This document shows positions 49,401 through 61,400 of a stretch of DNA of 64,000 nucleotides, piece by piece. Positions within the stretch are counted from its first letter, which is position 1. Every line of letters begins with the position of its first letter. The position numbers and the translations under genes were made by a program. Source of the stretch: UBA1479 sp048263775 (GTDB taxonomy: Bacteria; Pseudomonadota; Alphaproteobacteria; Rhodospirillales; Casp-alpha2). The stretch is taken from assembly GCA_048263775.1 (NCBI GenBank), contig JBLXDU010000011.1, forward strand, positions 90,219 through 154,218, read 5' to 3'. A model generated the notes under the pieces. It was not told where the DNA came from and made no database searches. It saw nothing but the letters and a program-made list of their open reading frames with translations.

Positions 49401-52400
49401 TCCGCCGTTGAGCGGGAAGTTGGCGACCAGTCCCGGGCTGTCAGGGGACACGGGCTCTTCCAGGTCGTTGGCGATTTGCCATTCGTCGCGCGCGTATTCC
49501 CAAATACGCATGTCAGCCATCTCGCCGGTGAAGCGCTGGTCGTGGCTGGTCGTGAAGTTACCGATGACAAGGTCGGCGTTGCCGTCAGACGGAGTATAGC
49601 CGGTGGTGTCGATCTGGCCGACCAGATGACCGTCGACGAAGAGGGACAGCGTGTTCGACGCGGAATCGTAGGTGCCGGCGGCATGGTGCCAAAGGCCGTC
49701 GCGGATATCGTCGACCGCCGTCACGAAACTGCTGCTGGCGCCGCCCTGGTGCGTGAATTCGACGCTCAGGTTGCCGTTCTGGAACAGCAGGGAATAGGCG
49801 GCGTGGGTGCCGTTGCTAAGGGTCAGCAGGCGCTGCACGCCGGCCGCGTTGTCATCGGCGTCGGACCGCAGCCAGGTTTCCACGGTCCAGCTATCCGGAT
49901 CAAGGCCCGGATTGCTGTAAATGCTGATCTCGTCGTCGATGCCGTCAAAGGAGATCGCACCGGACGTCACGTTGGAGCCCAGCAGGGTCGGGGAATGATC
50001 GGCGATATGGGCGTCACCGACAAGGCTGGCGTCGGATGAATGGCGGTCGAGCGGCTGTTCGATTAACAAGGTCGCCGGCGGCTGGCCGTCATAATGGCTA
50101 AGCGCCATGTCGGCCTGAATATCCGTGGCCTGGCGGACTTCGTCGAAGATGCGCAGCTGCGCGACGGCGCCGGAGAAGGAATCCGTGGCGGTTTCGTTGC
50201 CGTCACCGGTCGAGGACCCGATGGCCATCGTGGTCGCCGCCGGCAGGGTGCTGGTGCCGATGTTGCTGCTGCCCTGGGAAACGCCGTTGACGAAGGTTTC
50301 GAAGGCCCCCGTGTCGCCGTCGTAGGTGACCGCGACGTGGTTCCATTCACCGGCCGTCAGGTTGCCCCCGGCCCCGGTTCCCGTCACGCCGGCGTTGGTG
50401 AACGACAGACCGTTGCCGTCGAGTTCCAGCACCAGGCCGCCGGCGCCGATGGCGGCGATGGCCTGGGTGCCGGTCAGGTCATCCGGTCTCACCCAGGCGG
50501 CGATGGTGATCTTGTTGGTGCCGTCGACCGGGGCGATCTGGGTGAAGTTGACCATGTCGCCCGCGCCGTCGAGCACGGCATAGGCGCCGAACGGATCCGA
50601 CGGCGGGCCGCCCGACGTAATCACGTGGCCGTTGCCGGAAATATCGATCAGGGCCGGGTCAATGTCGGCCTCGTCCGTGTTGTCCAGGGTATAGCGCGCG
50701 GCCAGGCCCGTGGTGTCGGCAAGGTCGGCCTGCTGATGGTTGTCGGCGATTTCCTGGGCCGTGCGTTCGTCGGCCCAAATGCGGATGTCGTCGATGGCGC
50801 CCTTGAAGTGCCCGGTATCGTTGAAGCCCTTGCCGAAGATGAACTCGCCGCCGACGTCGACGTTGAGCGCACCGTTGCCCGAGGCCGTTTCCACGCCGTC
50901 AACGTACAGGCGGAAGGTCGTGCCGTCATAGGCCACGGCGACATGATGCCAGGCGCCGTCGTCGATGGCGTTGCCGGTGTCGACGATCTCGATGGTGGTT
51001 CGGTCGTCCGTGCCGACGCCAAGCTCGCCGCTTTCGGTGATGAAGATTTCGAGGCCCTGATTGCCCGTCGCGGTGCCGAGGGACGCCAGGGTGCCTGCTT
51101 CGGCGGGCTGGACCCAGGCCTCGATGGTGAAGGGCGCGTTGCCCGAGGGCAGCAGGGCCGCCGGGTTGGTGGCCTGGACGAAGTCGTCGATGCCGTTGAA
51201 TTGCGGCGTGTTGACGTTGGTCGGCGCGCCCAGGATGACCGGCGCGTCGTTGGTGTTCTGTACGTCGAGCAGGATCGTCCGCGTATTGGTGCCGCCGGCG
51301 CCGTCGTCGACGGTGACGGTGAAGCTGTCGCTGCCCGCGTAATCCGGATTGGGGGTATAGGTGAAGGTGCCGTCCGGTTGGACGTCCACCGTGCCGTGGG
51401 CGGCGCCCACGTCCAGGGTAAAGCTCAGGTCGCCTGGTCCGTTGTCCAGATCCCCGGCGACGATCTGCGACGAGAACGACCCGTCTTCCGGGACGACCAG
51501 AAGGCCGCCCGGCTGGGTGATTTCCAGGCTGTCGATCTGCGGGCCGTTGGCGACGACTTCCCGGTTGTACAGCGAGACGTGGTTTTCCGCGTACAGAGTC
51601 GAATCCTGCGCCGTCAGGGTGGCGGTGTTTGCGGGATTACCGGCCTCGGTCACCGTGAAGGTCAGGTTGTAGCCGTCATCCGCGATCTGGACGTCATAGG
51701 TCGTGCCGTTGGTCAGGATGATCGAACCCACGCCGGAATCGCCCAGGCCGGTCCCGACGCCGTTCTCGTATCGGAGGATGGCCAGTTTGTTGTCGCCCGC
51801 GGCCTGGGTGACGAAGGAGATGCCGTTCGTGACCTGATAGAAATTGCCGCTGTCGGCAACGCCGTCGGATCGGGTGACGATCGAGAAGAAATCGTTGGCG
51901 GTGTCCTGGAACGTGAAGCTGGTATTGATGATCACGGGCTCGGTTGCCGTCGGTTCGTACTCGGCCGTGGTGGTGACGATGGCGCGGTTGCCGAGCGCCA
52001 GGGCGCCGCCGGCTTCCGCCGCGGTCGCGCCGCTGCTGGCCGTATCGACCGTGAAGGCGGCCGGGTCCAGGGTGCCGTCGTTGAAGTCGTCGGCGAAAAC
52101 GGTCGCGGTGTCGATCAGGAAGTCCGGGGAGGATCCGCCGATGGTCACGTCGCCCAGCAAGGTTCCGACGTTGTCGCCGCCGGCAAGGTCGACCACGATC
52201 CCGCCGGTTTCGCTGTCGAGCGGATAATAGGCAACCAGGTTCGGTTCGGCGCCGGTCAGGCGGAGGCTCATGTCGGCGGCGATATCGTCGGCGGTGCGCG
52301 CCACGTCATAGATGCGGACGTCGGAAATCTCTCCCTGGAACTGATTTATCCCACCGGGCGCTTGGCCGATATAGGCGCTGTCCGTTCCGATCGCGAGGGA

Positions 52401-55400
52401 CAGATCAATGGGGGCGGCGACGGAAACCCCGTCGAGGAAAATTTCAGAATAGCCGCCGGAGGTCGTAACCGCGACATGGTGCCAGACGTCGTCATTGATC
52501 GCCGGCCCGCCGGTCGTGAAGCCGACGTTCAACGAATCGAACGCCAACTGACCGCTTCCCTGAATGAATAATTGCCCGTTGGTGCCGGTGCCGGTGGCAT
52601 TGCCGATCGACAATATGGCGTGATTGATGCCGGTTGCGTCTGTCTTGACCCAGGCCGACCAGGTGAAGTCGGAAGCGCCGTTCGGCAGGCCCGCCGGGTT
52701 GGCCAGACTGATGCTGTCGCCGCTGCCGTCGAACTGCGCAACGTTGCTTGATTGCACCACACCGAGAATTTCCGGTGCGTCGTTGACCGGCGAGATATCG
52801 ACGGTGCGGTCGAAGGCGGCGGAAACTCCGCCGTCGCCGTCGGAAACCTGGAAGGTGACGGTCCGCTGGGCCACGCCCGGCTCTTCGCTGATGTTCTGAT
52901 AGGTGACGGCACGGGCCAGCTCCTGAACCAGTGCCGGCGTGGCGTCGGGATCCAGGTCGATGATGATATTGCCCGCCGTTGACGCGGCATTGACCAGGCC
53001 GATGTCCGTGCCGGAAACACTGACCACGCTGGCCGGCGTCAATCCGGCGCTCAGGCCGATATTGCCCGAGGTGTCGATGTCCAGAACATCATCGGTGGTA
53101 CCGCCGGCAGTGATCGTAGCGGTGAACTGACCAAGGTCGAAATCGGTGCTGTCTATATCGATGATAACGATGGCGGTGTCGATGGCGACAGCCGGGCCGT
53201 CCTCGGTGAAGGTCGCATTGCCGCCGGCCGAGGAGATTTCAGGCGCATCGTTGATGTTTTCGACGCCGATGGTGACGGCAAACGGCGTTGACGGGGCGCC
53301 CTGGTCGTCCGTTATCTGGAATTCGATGATGCGGTCGGCCAAATCCGGCTGCACCGCCGTGGAATTGAACGCGACCGAGCGCAAGACCTGTTCGTATTCG
53401 GCGACCGTGCCGGTGCCGGTCAGCGTCAGCGCGCCGGTGGCCGCGTCATAGCTGCCGCCGATGGACCCCACGGGGGTGAAGGACAGGATATCCGTATTGG
53501 CCTCGAAGGCCGTGGTGATGGTTACCGTGGCACCGTCAAGGGTCGTGCTGTCGAGATCCGTCAGGGTGATGCCGCTGTCGACAAGCAGGGGTGCCCCGTC
53601 TTCCACATAGGTCTTGCCGTCAAGGCCGAAGGAAATGACGCGCGCGCCGATTTCCGTATTGTCGGCGGTGGCGCCGACCGGGTCGGACTGGCGGAACACG
53701 GCGACCAGATTGCCGTCAGCGTCGGCGGCGATGGCCGCTTGCTGCTGGTTGCCCGCCGTATTCTCGTTGACCGTGAATTCCGTGCCGACCTTGGCGCCGG
53801 CGGCGTCGAACCGCTGTGCGCGGATGGCCGTGCCGTCGCCGTCTGCGGCGGTGTCGTTGGTCGACCAGGACACCACGAAGCCGCCGTCGGGCAGGGCCGC
53901 GATGGAGGGTTCGTTCTGATGACCTGTGATGTCCGTGTTGGCAAGCAGATCACTGGTCACCGGCGTGCCGTCGGGCCCGAAGATGCGATAGCCGATGCCG
54001 CCGGCGCCGTCGTTGTCGCCGGAAGAAATGTCGTCCGTGCGCCAGGCGACCGCGAAGTTGCCGTTGGATAGGGCGGCGACTTCGTGCTGGTCCTGCTGCG
54101 TGCCGCCGCCCTGATTTACCGCGACGGCGAATTCGGGGCCCAGCGGCGTGCCGCTGTTGTCGTACACCCGCGCGAACAGGTCATTGTCGCCATCCGTATT
54201 GTCGGTCCATACCGCGACGAAACCGCCGCCCGGCAGAGCCGCCAGTTCCGTGCCCTGGGTGGCCGGTGTGGGCGAGGACCCCAGCAGGAATTCGCCGGTG
54301 ACCGGCAAACCGTTGGCGCCGAAGACGCGCGCGGTGACGTCCTGACCGCTGGCAATGCCGGAGTCTTGCTGATCGATGGCGATGACGAAGCCGCCGTTCG
54401 ACAGGCCCACGACCGTGCCGCCGTTCTGCACCGTGCCGCTGAAGTATTCGCCTACGTTGAAGGCATCGGCCCCCGGGGTCGACCCGTCACGGGAAACCGC
54501 CTGGCCCGTGCTGTCGTAGCGCTGAACGTAGAGGTCCGAAGTATTGGCGTCTGCAGCGGTCGGCTGATTGACGTAGGAAATGATGAAGCCGCCGTCGGCC
54601 ATCGGCGAGACCCGAGCGTTGTACTCGCTGCCGGGAACGGTGTTGGCGATGACGAATTCCGGGCCGTCGGGGGTGCCGTCGGCGTTGAAGATGCGCCCGA
54701 TGGCGCCCAGGTCCGATCCGCCGCCGACGCTGTAATTGTTCCAGGTGGCGACGAACTTGGTGCCGCCCGCGAAATAGGTGACGTCGGCGGCCGACTGTTC
54801 GCCGGTCAAGGCCGTGTTGACCAGGACTTCCGCATCGAAGGTCGCCGTGCCGGCGGGCAGGGTCGCGGTGGTGACCTCGGGCGCGTCGTTGACGGGCGTG
54901 ATGTTTACGGTCTGGCTGAGGGCGGCGGAAGTGCCGCCGTCGCCGTCCGACAGGGTGAAGTCGATGGTGCGCGCGCCGGCGCCCGGTTCCGCGGCCGTGT
55001 TTTCGAAGGTTATCGAGCGGGCCAGCAGTTCGATAATCTCCGGCGTGGCGCTGTCGGTCAGGTCGATCCTGAGCGTGCCCGTCGTGCCGTCCTCGATGAT
55101 CGAGCCGATCAAGTCCTGATCGATGCTGACGGCGCCGCCGAGTACGTCGAACAGGCCCGGTTCCACCGCAAGCACATCGCCGGCCTGGAAGCCGCCGGTG
55201 ATCTGAATGGTCAGGCTGCCGCCGTCCAGGTCGAAGCTGTCCCCGTCGGTGATCTGGATGAATTCGTTAACCAGGACCGGGATACCATCCTCGGCAAAGG
55301 TGGTCGTCCCGATGACGGTGGTCGCCTCGCCGTCGGCGGTCAGGAAATTGGCCAAGGACAGGCTGCCGGTGACCGAGGACAGGGTCATTTCCATGTCGGC

Positions 55401-58400
55401 GACGCCGTTGCCGTCGGCATCGATTTGCAGCAGGCTGCCATCGAAGGAGGCCGAGGCCGTGCCGCCGCCGCTGAAGGCGCCGGCGCCGTTGAAATCGAAA
55501 TCGCCGGAAATGATCGCCTGCAGGTCGATCACGTCCACATTGGCGTTGAAGGTGGTGATGGTGTCGCCGTTGCCGACCGTGGAATCCAGGGTCTGGCGAT
55601 AGAGGTAGTAATCGCCGGCCGCACCGCCGCCGGTCATGACATCAGCGCCCAAGCCGCCGTCGAACAAATCCAACGCGCCGCCGCCGCCGAGCAATGTGTC
55701 GTCGCCGTCCCGGCCGATCAGGAAATCAAGACCGCCCGTGCCGGTCAGGGGCGCGTCGATGCCGTCAGTACCGGTGATGACGTTAAACTGGCTGGTATCG
55801 AAGAATAGGTTATCGATGTTGCTCGCGGAGAACTCGGCGGCATTGACGCCGAGCAGCAGGATTTCGCCATCGACCACGCCGTCGTCGTCGGCATCGATGG
55901 TCAGGATGCTGTCCGATCCGCTGGCCGTGATCGAGGCGCTGGCGTATCCGTCTGAGGCGGTGTGGCCGCCATCGACCCCGGTGAAACTGAAGCCGAGGGT
56001 GTCGAGGACAGTCTGGTCGAGGACGATGATGTCGTCCGTGACCGTGAAGTCGGTGATGACGTCGGCCGTGCCGGGGTCGGATTCCCCAACCCCGTACAGG
56101 AAGGCATCCTGCCCGGCGCCGCCGGTCAGGGTGTCGGCGCCGAAGCCGCCGATGATGATGTCGCTACCGGCGCCGCCGTCGATGACGTCATCGCCTTCCT
56201 TGCCGCGCAGGATGTCGTCGCCGGCGCCGCCATTGATGACGTCATCGGCGATAGTGCCGAAGTTCTCTATCGGTGCCACCGCCGGATTGGCGACAACCGG
56301 CGCGTCGTTGACGTTCAGCACGTTGACGGAAACCGTCTTGGTCGCCGTCGCCCCCAGGCTGTCGGTGACTTGGACCTCGAAGGTATCGGTGCCGACGAAG
56401 TCCGCATCCGGGGTGTATTCCCAGGTGCCGTCGGTCGGGTTGACGGTAACGGTGCCGTTCGTTCCCTGGGCCGCGACGCCGAAGATGAAGGTCTCGGCGA
56501 TATTATCGACGTCCGTGCCGGTGATCCGGCCGTGCAGGACCGAATCCTCGGCCATGGTGAACAGGTTGTTGTCCACGAATACAGGGGTTCCGCCCGTGAA
56601 GGTGCCTGTGCCGCCGTTGCCGGTAACGTCGCGGAACTGGCCCATCGTGCCGTTCAGAACGTCGTCCAAGTGCCAGGCGCCGGTCAGGGTCGGGTCCGTG
56701 CCGTCGGGCAGGTCGTTCATGTCAGCCCGGATCTCGCCCGCCGTGCGCGCCACGTCATAGGCGCGGACATCGAAGATTTCGCCCTGGAATGGGAGAGCGC
56801 CACCTTGGCCCGCGCCGATGTTGACGTTACCTTCGACAAGGTTCGGGGTCAGGCTCGTTGTCGAGCCAATGGCGACGCCGTCCACGAACAGGGTTGTCGT
56901 TGTGCCGTCGAATGTAACCGCCGCATGGTGCCACAGGCCATCAGCGACGACTGGGCCCTGACCAGAGATGCCCGCGGCGGCAGAAAGATCGAAGCCCAGC
57001 TTGTTGTCCGCATTCACGAACAGCAGAGCGCCTTCGTTCAACGTGCCGTCGGACAGAACCTCGAACAATTCCTGACGCAGGCCGGTCGTATCCGTGCGGA
57101 ACCACAATTGATGGCTGAAGGCATCCGTGCCGGTGGCCAACGGTGATGAAGACACCGTTTCGATTGTGCCGGCGGATGCCATGCCGTTGTTGGCGCCGAG
57201 CGTGCCGTCGGCGAAGGAGATGGAGGAGCCGTCGGGGGCTACGGCAGTGATGGTGCCGGTGACGTTGTTGGAGCCGTTGGAGAAGCCGGTCAGCGTAACC
57301 ACGTCGCCCACTTCGAACCCTGCGAAGGTTCCGGGGGTGTTGCCGAAATCGGTAATCGTGTCGTCGCTGCCGTTGGCGGTCGCATTGGTGATGACGAAGC
57401 CCGAGCTTTGGTCCGTGGCGTTGACCATAATCCTGGGCGGGTCCGTAACTTCGATGCGGTCGTCGATCCCGTCGAAGCTGAGCGCCTGACCAACCAGCGG
57501 TACGGCGAGGGGGGCCGTGGGGTTGGTAATGTCGATGACGGTCGGATCGGCGGCATCCGAGCCGGTGATTGTGCCGACCGTGGCATCCGCGGAGGAACCC
57601 AGCACCCCCTGGTTGGTGATGGTGCCGTCGGCGACATCGGCGGCATCAATGGCGTAGTGGATCTGCAGATTGTCCGTATCGACCGCGCCGGTCGCGTCGG
57701 CGGCGACTTCGGTTGCGTTGCGCTCGTCCGAATAGATGCGGAAATCGCCGACGGCACCGTTGAAGGCGGGGACTCCGGTCGGGTTGCCGAGCATCAGGGT
57801 ACTGCCGGTCAGATCGGGCAGGGGGTTCCCCGGTGCAGTATTCTCAAGGACGCCGTCGATATAGAGGCTGTAGTTGCCGGCACCGTCATGGGTGAGGGAG
57901 ACATGATGCGGGACGCCGTCGTTCACCAACGTGGTGCTGTCGATATCGACGACACCGAACTGGCCGATGCGGAGGTTCCCGGCCGCGCTGGGGATATTGG
58001 CGAACAGCAGATTGTTGGCCGGGACACCGCCAGAGAAGGTGTCCCCGATCGTCATGATGTAGCCTGTCGCCGCCATCTCCGTCTGAACGACGAATTCGAT
58101 GGAGAAGGCATTGCCGAAGTCGATGCCTGCCGTGTCGCTCTGGACGAGGTCGTCACTGCCGTCGAAGGCCAGCGCCGGGCCATCCAGGGCATTGCCGAGA
58201 TTGCCGTCGGAAGCGCTGCCCAGTGACCCCAGGTTGATCGCCTGCCCGTCGGCGAAGTCGAAATGCACCAGGGGTTGCGTGCCGTCGGTTCCGCCGCCTG
58301 CGTCGGAGGCGACTTCGTTCGCCGTGCGGGCCTCGTTGTAGATGCGGAATTCGTCGATGCTGCCCTTAAGCGGGAAGACCGGGTGGTTGATGGCGACATC

Positions 58401-61400
58401 CTGTGTCGCGTTGCCCAGGTTGTTCTCCGGGTTGACGCCGCCTGGCGTACCGTCGACGGCCACGCCGTTCACGTAAACGACGATCTCGCCGCTGGGGCCG
58501 TCGTAGGTGAAGGCCACATGCGTCGGCTGATCGGGGATGACGACGCCGGGAACGGTGGTAAAGCTCGAAAGTTGGCTGTCCGTGCCGCCATCGCCGAGTT
58601 GGACGATCAACGCGCCGTTGGTCTCGATCGTGAAGCCCCAACCGGCGTAATCACTGTTGAAGTTTTCGGCGATCCGCACGGCTTGCGCGGGCGGTCCGGC
58701 AAGGTTGACCACGGCTTCCACGGTGATCGATGCGGCATTGATGATCGCCGGATCCGTGGGAATCGTAATGTAATCGTCCACCCCGTCGAACTGCATGCCC
58801 GCGCCGTTGGTGGTGACGGCGATCTCCGGGTTGCGATTGACGGTGACCGTGGCGGCCGTGCTGCCGTAGTCGATGGTGACGGTATATTCGGGCCCCAGGT
58901 TATGCTCGATGGTGTCGAAGATGTTGTCGATGCCGGCTTCCAGAACGCCGCCGTCGCCACCGATTTCCGCCGTATGGCTGGAATAGGTCAGGATCTGGAA
59001 CGAATTGCCGTCGACGGTCGGATCAAACCCGGGCGCGAAGGTCAGGTTCAGGGTGTCGCCCGCCGCAGTCAGGTCCATGGTGTCCAGGTGGAGGACATCG
59101 CTGGCGCCGCCGCCGATGTCGATGTCGAGGATCGAATTGGTGTCGAATACGACTTCGCCGCCGGTGATGTTCAGGGTGCCGATGTTATCCACCCCGGCGA
59201 CGTCGATGATGCCTTCACCGGCGATGTCGGCGCCGTTGGCCAGCTGAATTGTGCCCTCGCCGGTAAGGAGGCCGGTGTTTTCGATATTGACGCCGTCCAG
59301 GATCAAGGTCCCGCCCGCGCCGACGGAGACCACCCCGCCGTCATTGAAGATGAAGCCGGGAGCGGTGATCGTCACCGTGGCACCCGGGGCGACGGTGAAC
59401 GCGCCGTTCGGCGAATTGATGGTGGTCGGGGCGGCGATCACGGTGCCGGTGCCCTCGATGGTCAAGGTGCCGTCGACGGCGAGGCTGACCGTATCGCTGA
59501 CCGTATCGCCGTCCAGCGTCAGGCTGCGGCCGTCACCGATGGTGAAGGTCGGTGCCGCTTCGCCGCTGATGTCTCCATCAATGATGATGGCGCCACTCAG
59601 CGTTAATTCCGGGTTGCCCGGGTTCAGGGCGAAATCGCTGGCCAGCGTCAGGCCGCCCGTGCCGGCAAGATCAAGGGCGCCGGTGCCGGACAGATAGGTG
59701 TCACCGTCGATTATGGTCTGACCGCCGTTGACCGTCAGCACGGTCGCCGTCGCCAGATCGATGGTCCCGGCGGCCGCGTTCAAGATGCCGCCCGCAAGGT
59801 CGATGGTGGCGCTGGTCTCAACGGTGATGGTGCCGTTGGCGGTGTCGATGCTGCCTTCGATGACGCGCTGACCGCCGCCGCCCGATGTATCGCTGAAGGT
59901 GATGGTGCCGGTGTTGGCGATGCCCGGGTCGCCCACGGTCAGGATCGCATCGGCGGGGGCCGCGTCGAAATTGTCGATGACGATGGCGCCGGCGTTGACG
60001 ATGCCGAGCGTCACATCCAGGGTGACATTGCCGCTACCCGTTCCCCCCAGGATGAGTTGCCCGACGTAGACGCTGTCGGCCTCGATGGCCAGGGCGCCGT
60101 TGATCTGGTTGCCACTGCCGGTGACTGTCATTCCCCCGGCAATGCTATCGTTCGCGATGGCGGCCAGGCTGATCAGCGGCAGCCCTAGGGTTGCCGCGCC
60201 GCTCAGGGCGACCGTGCCGGCGATGTTCAGATCGCCGGTGCCAAGTACGGAGGCATTGCTGACGGTCACCGTGGCGCCCTGTTCGACTGCCGACGGTTCC
60301 AGCATGTTCAGGGTGCCGGCCAGAATGTTCAGGTCGGCGTTGACCACCAACTGGCCCACCGTCTCGTTGACCGGGCCGTTGTTGAAGGTGATGGGTGCAT
60401 ATCCACCGTCGTTGATGACGGCGATGGTCGTTGCGTCGGGAATGCCCGAGGTCCAGTTGGCGGCGTCGAACCAATCGCTGCTAAAGTTCAACTGATCGTG
60501 GTCGCTTCGCGTCAACCCACTTTCCAGGGCGACCTGAACGGTCACGTCCTGGGTGGCGGTGCCGCCGTCGCCGCTGTCGACCGTGAAGGTCACCGTGCGG
60601 GCCACGGTGGCGGGTGTGTCCGCGTCGTTCGTGAAGGCGATGGTGCGGGCCAGGGCCTGGACTGCGGCGGGCGTGGCGTCGGAATCCAGGGTGATCAGCA
60701 GGTCGCCGGCCGACCCGTCGTAGGTGCCGTCGATGGTGCCGATCGACACGCCGTTGAACAGCACGGTGGTCCCGGACAGTGTGATGCCGCCGGTTTCCTG
60801 AACCAGCAGGGCGTCGCCGGCATTCAGGTTGCCCGTGACCGCGGCCCGAAGGGAGCCTGTGTTGAAGTTCGCCGTATCGACGTCGGTAATCGACAGGGCT
60901 CCGTCGACGATGACGGCATTGCCGCCTTCCTCGAAGGTCGGCGCCGGATCGCCGCCGACCGTTATGATGGGGTCGTCGTTCACGTTGTTGACGGTAATCG
61001 TCACCGTCGCGGTGCTGGCGATACCTGCCGAGTCGGTAACGCGGAAGGTGAAGCTGTCCGTGCCGCTGAACTCGGCATTGGGGACATAGCTGAAATTACC
61101 GTTTGATTGGACCGTGACCGTACCGTTGGCGGCTTGGCCGCCGCCGGCGACGGCAAATGTCAGCGTGTCGCCCAGGTCCGGGTCGTTGGCCGTGAGGGTG
61201 CCGGTAATGGTCGTGTCTTCGTCGCCGCTTGCGGTGTCGGCATCAGCGGTGGGGGCATCGTTCGACCCGGTGATCGTTACCGTCAAGGTCGCCACGTCGG
61301 TGCCTGCGTTGATCGCCTGGGCCGAAGATGTGAAGGCCTGGCCCGCCAGGTTGGCGGTGATCACAACTTCGCCGCCGCCACCAGCCGAGGCAGTGACCTT

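Noticed and set aside
47643..55808. Long plus-strand open frames opposite the adhesin (for example 47643-50039, 50094-52571, 54084-55808).
   Set aside because: They are complementary shadows of a repetitive GC-rich minus-strand gene. Their sequences are rich in Val/Ala/Gly/Arg with no domain, no ribosome-binding sites and no operon context.
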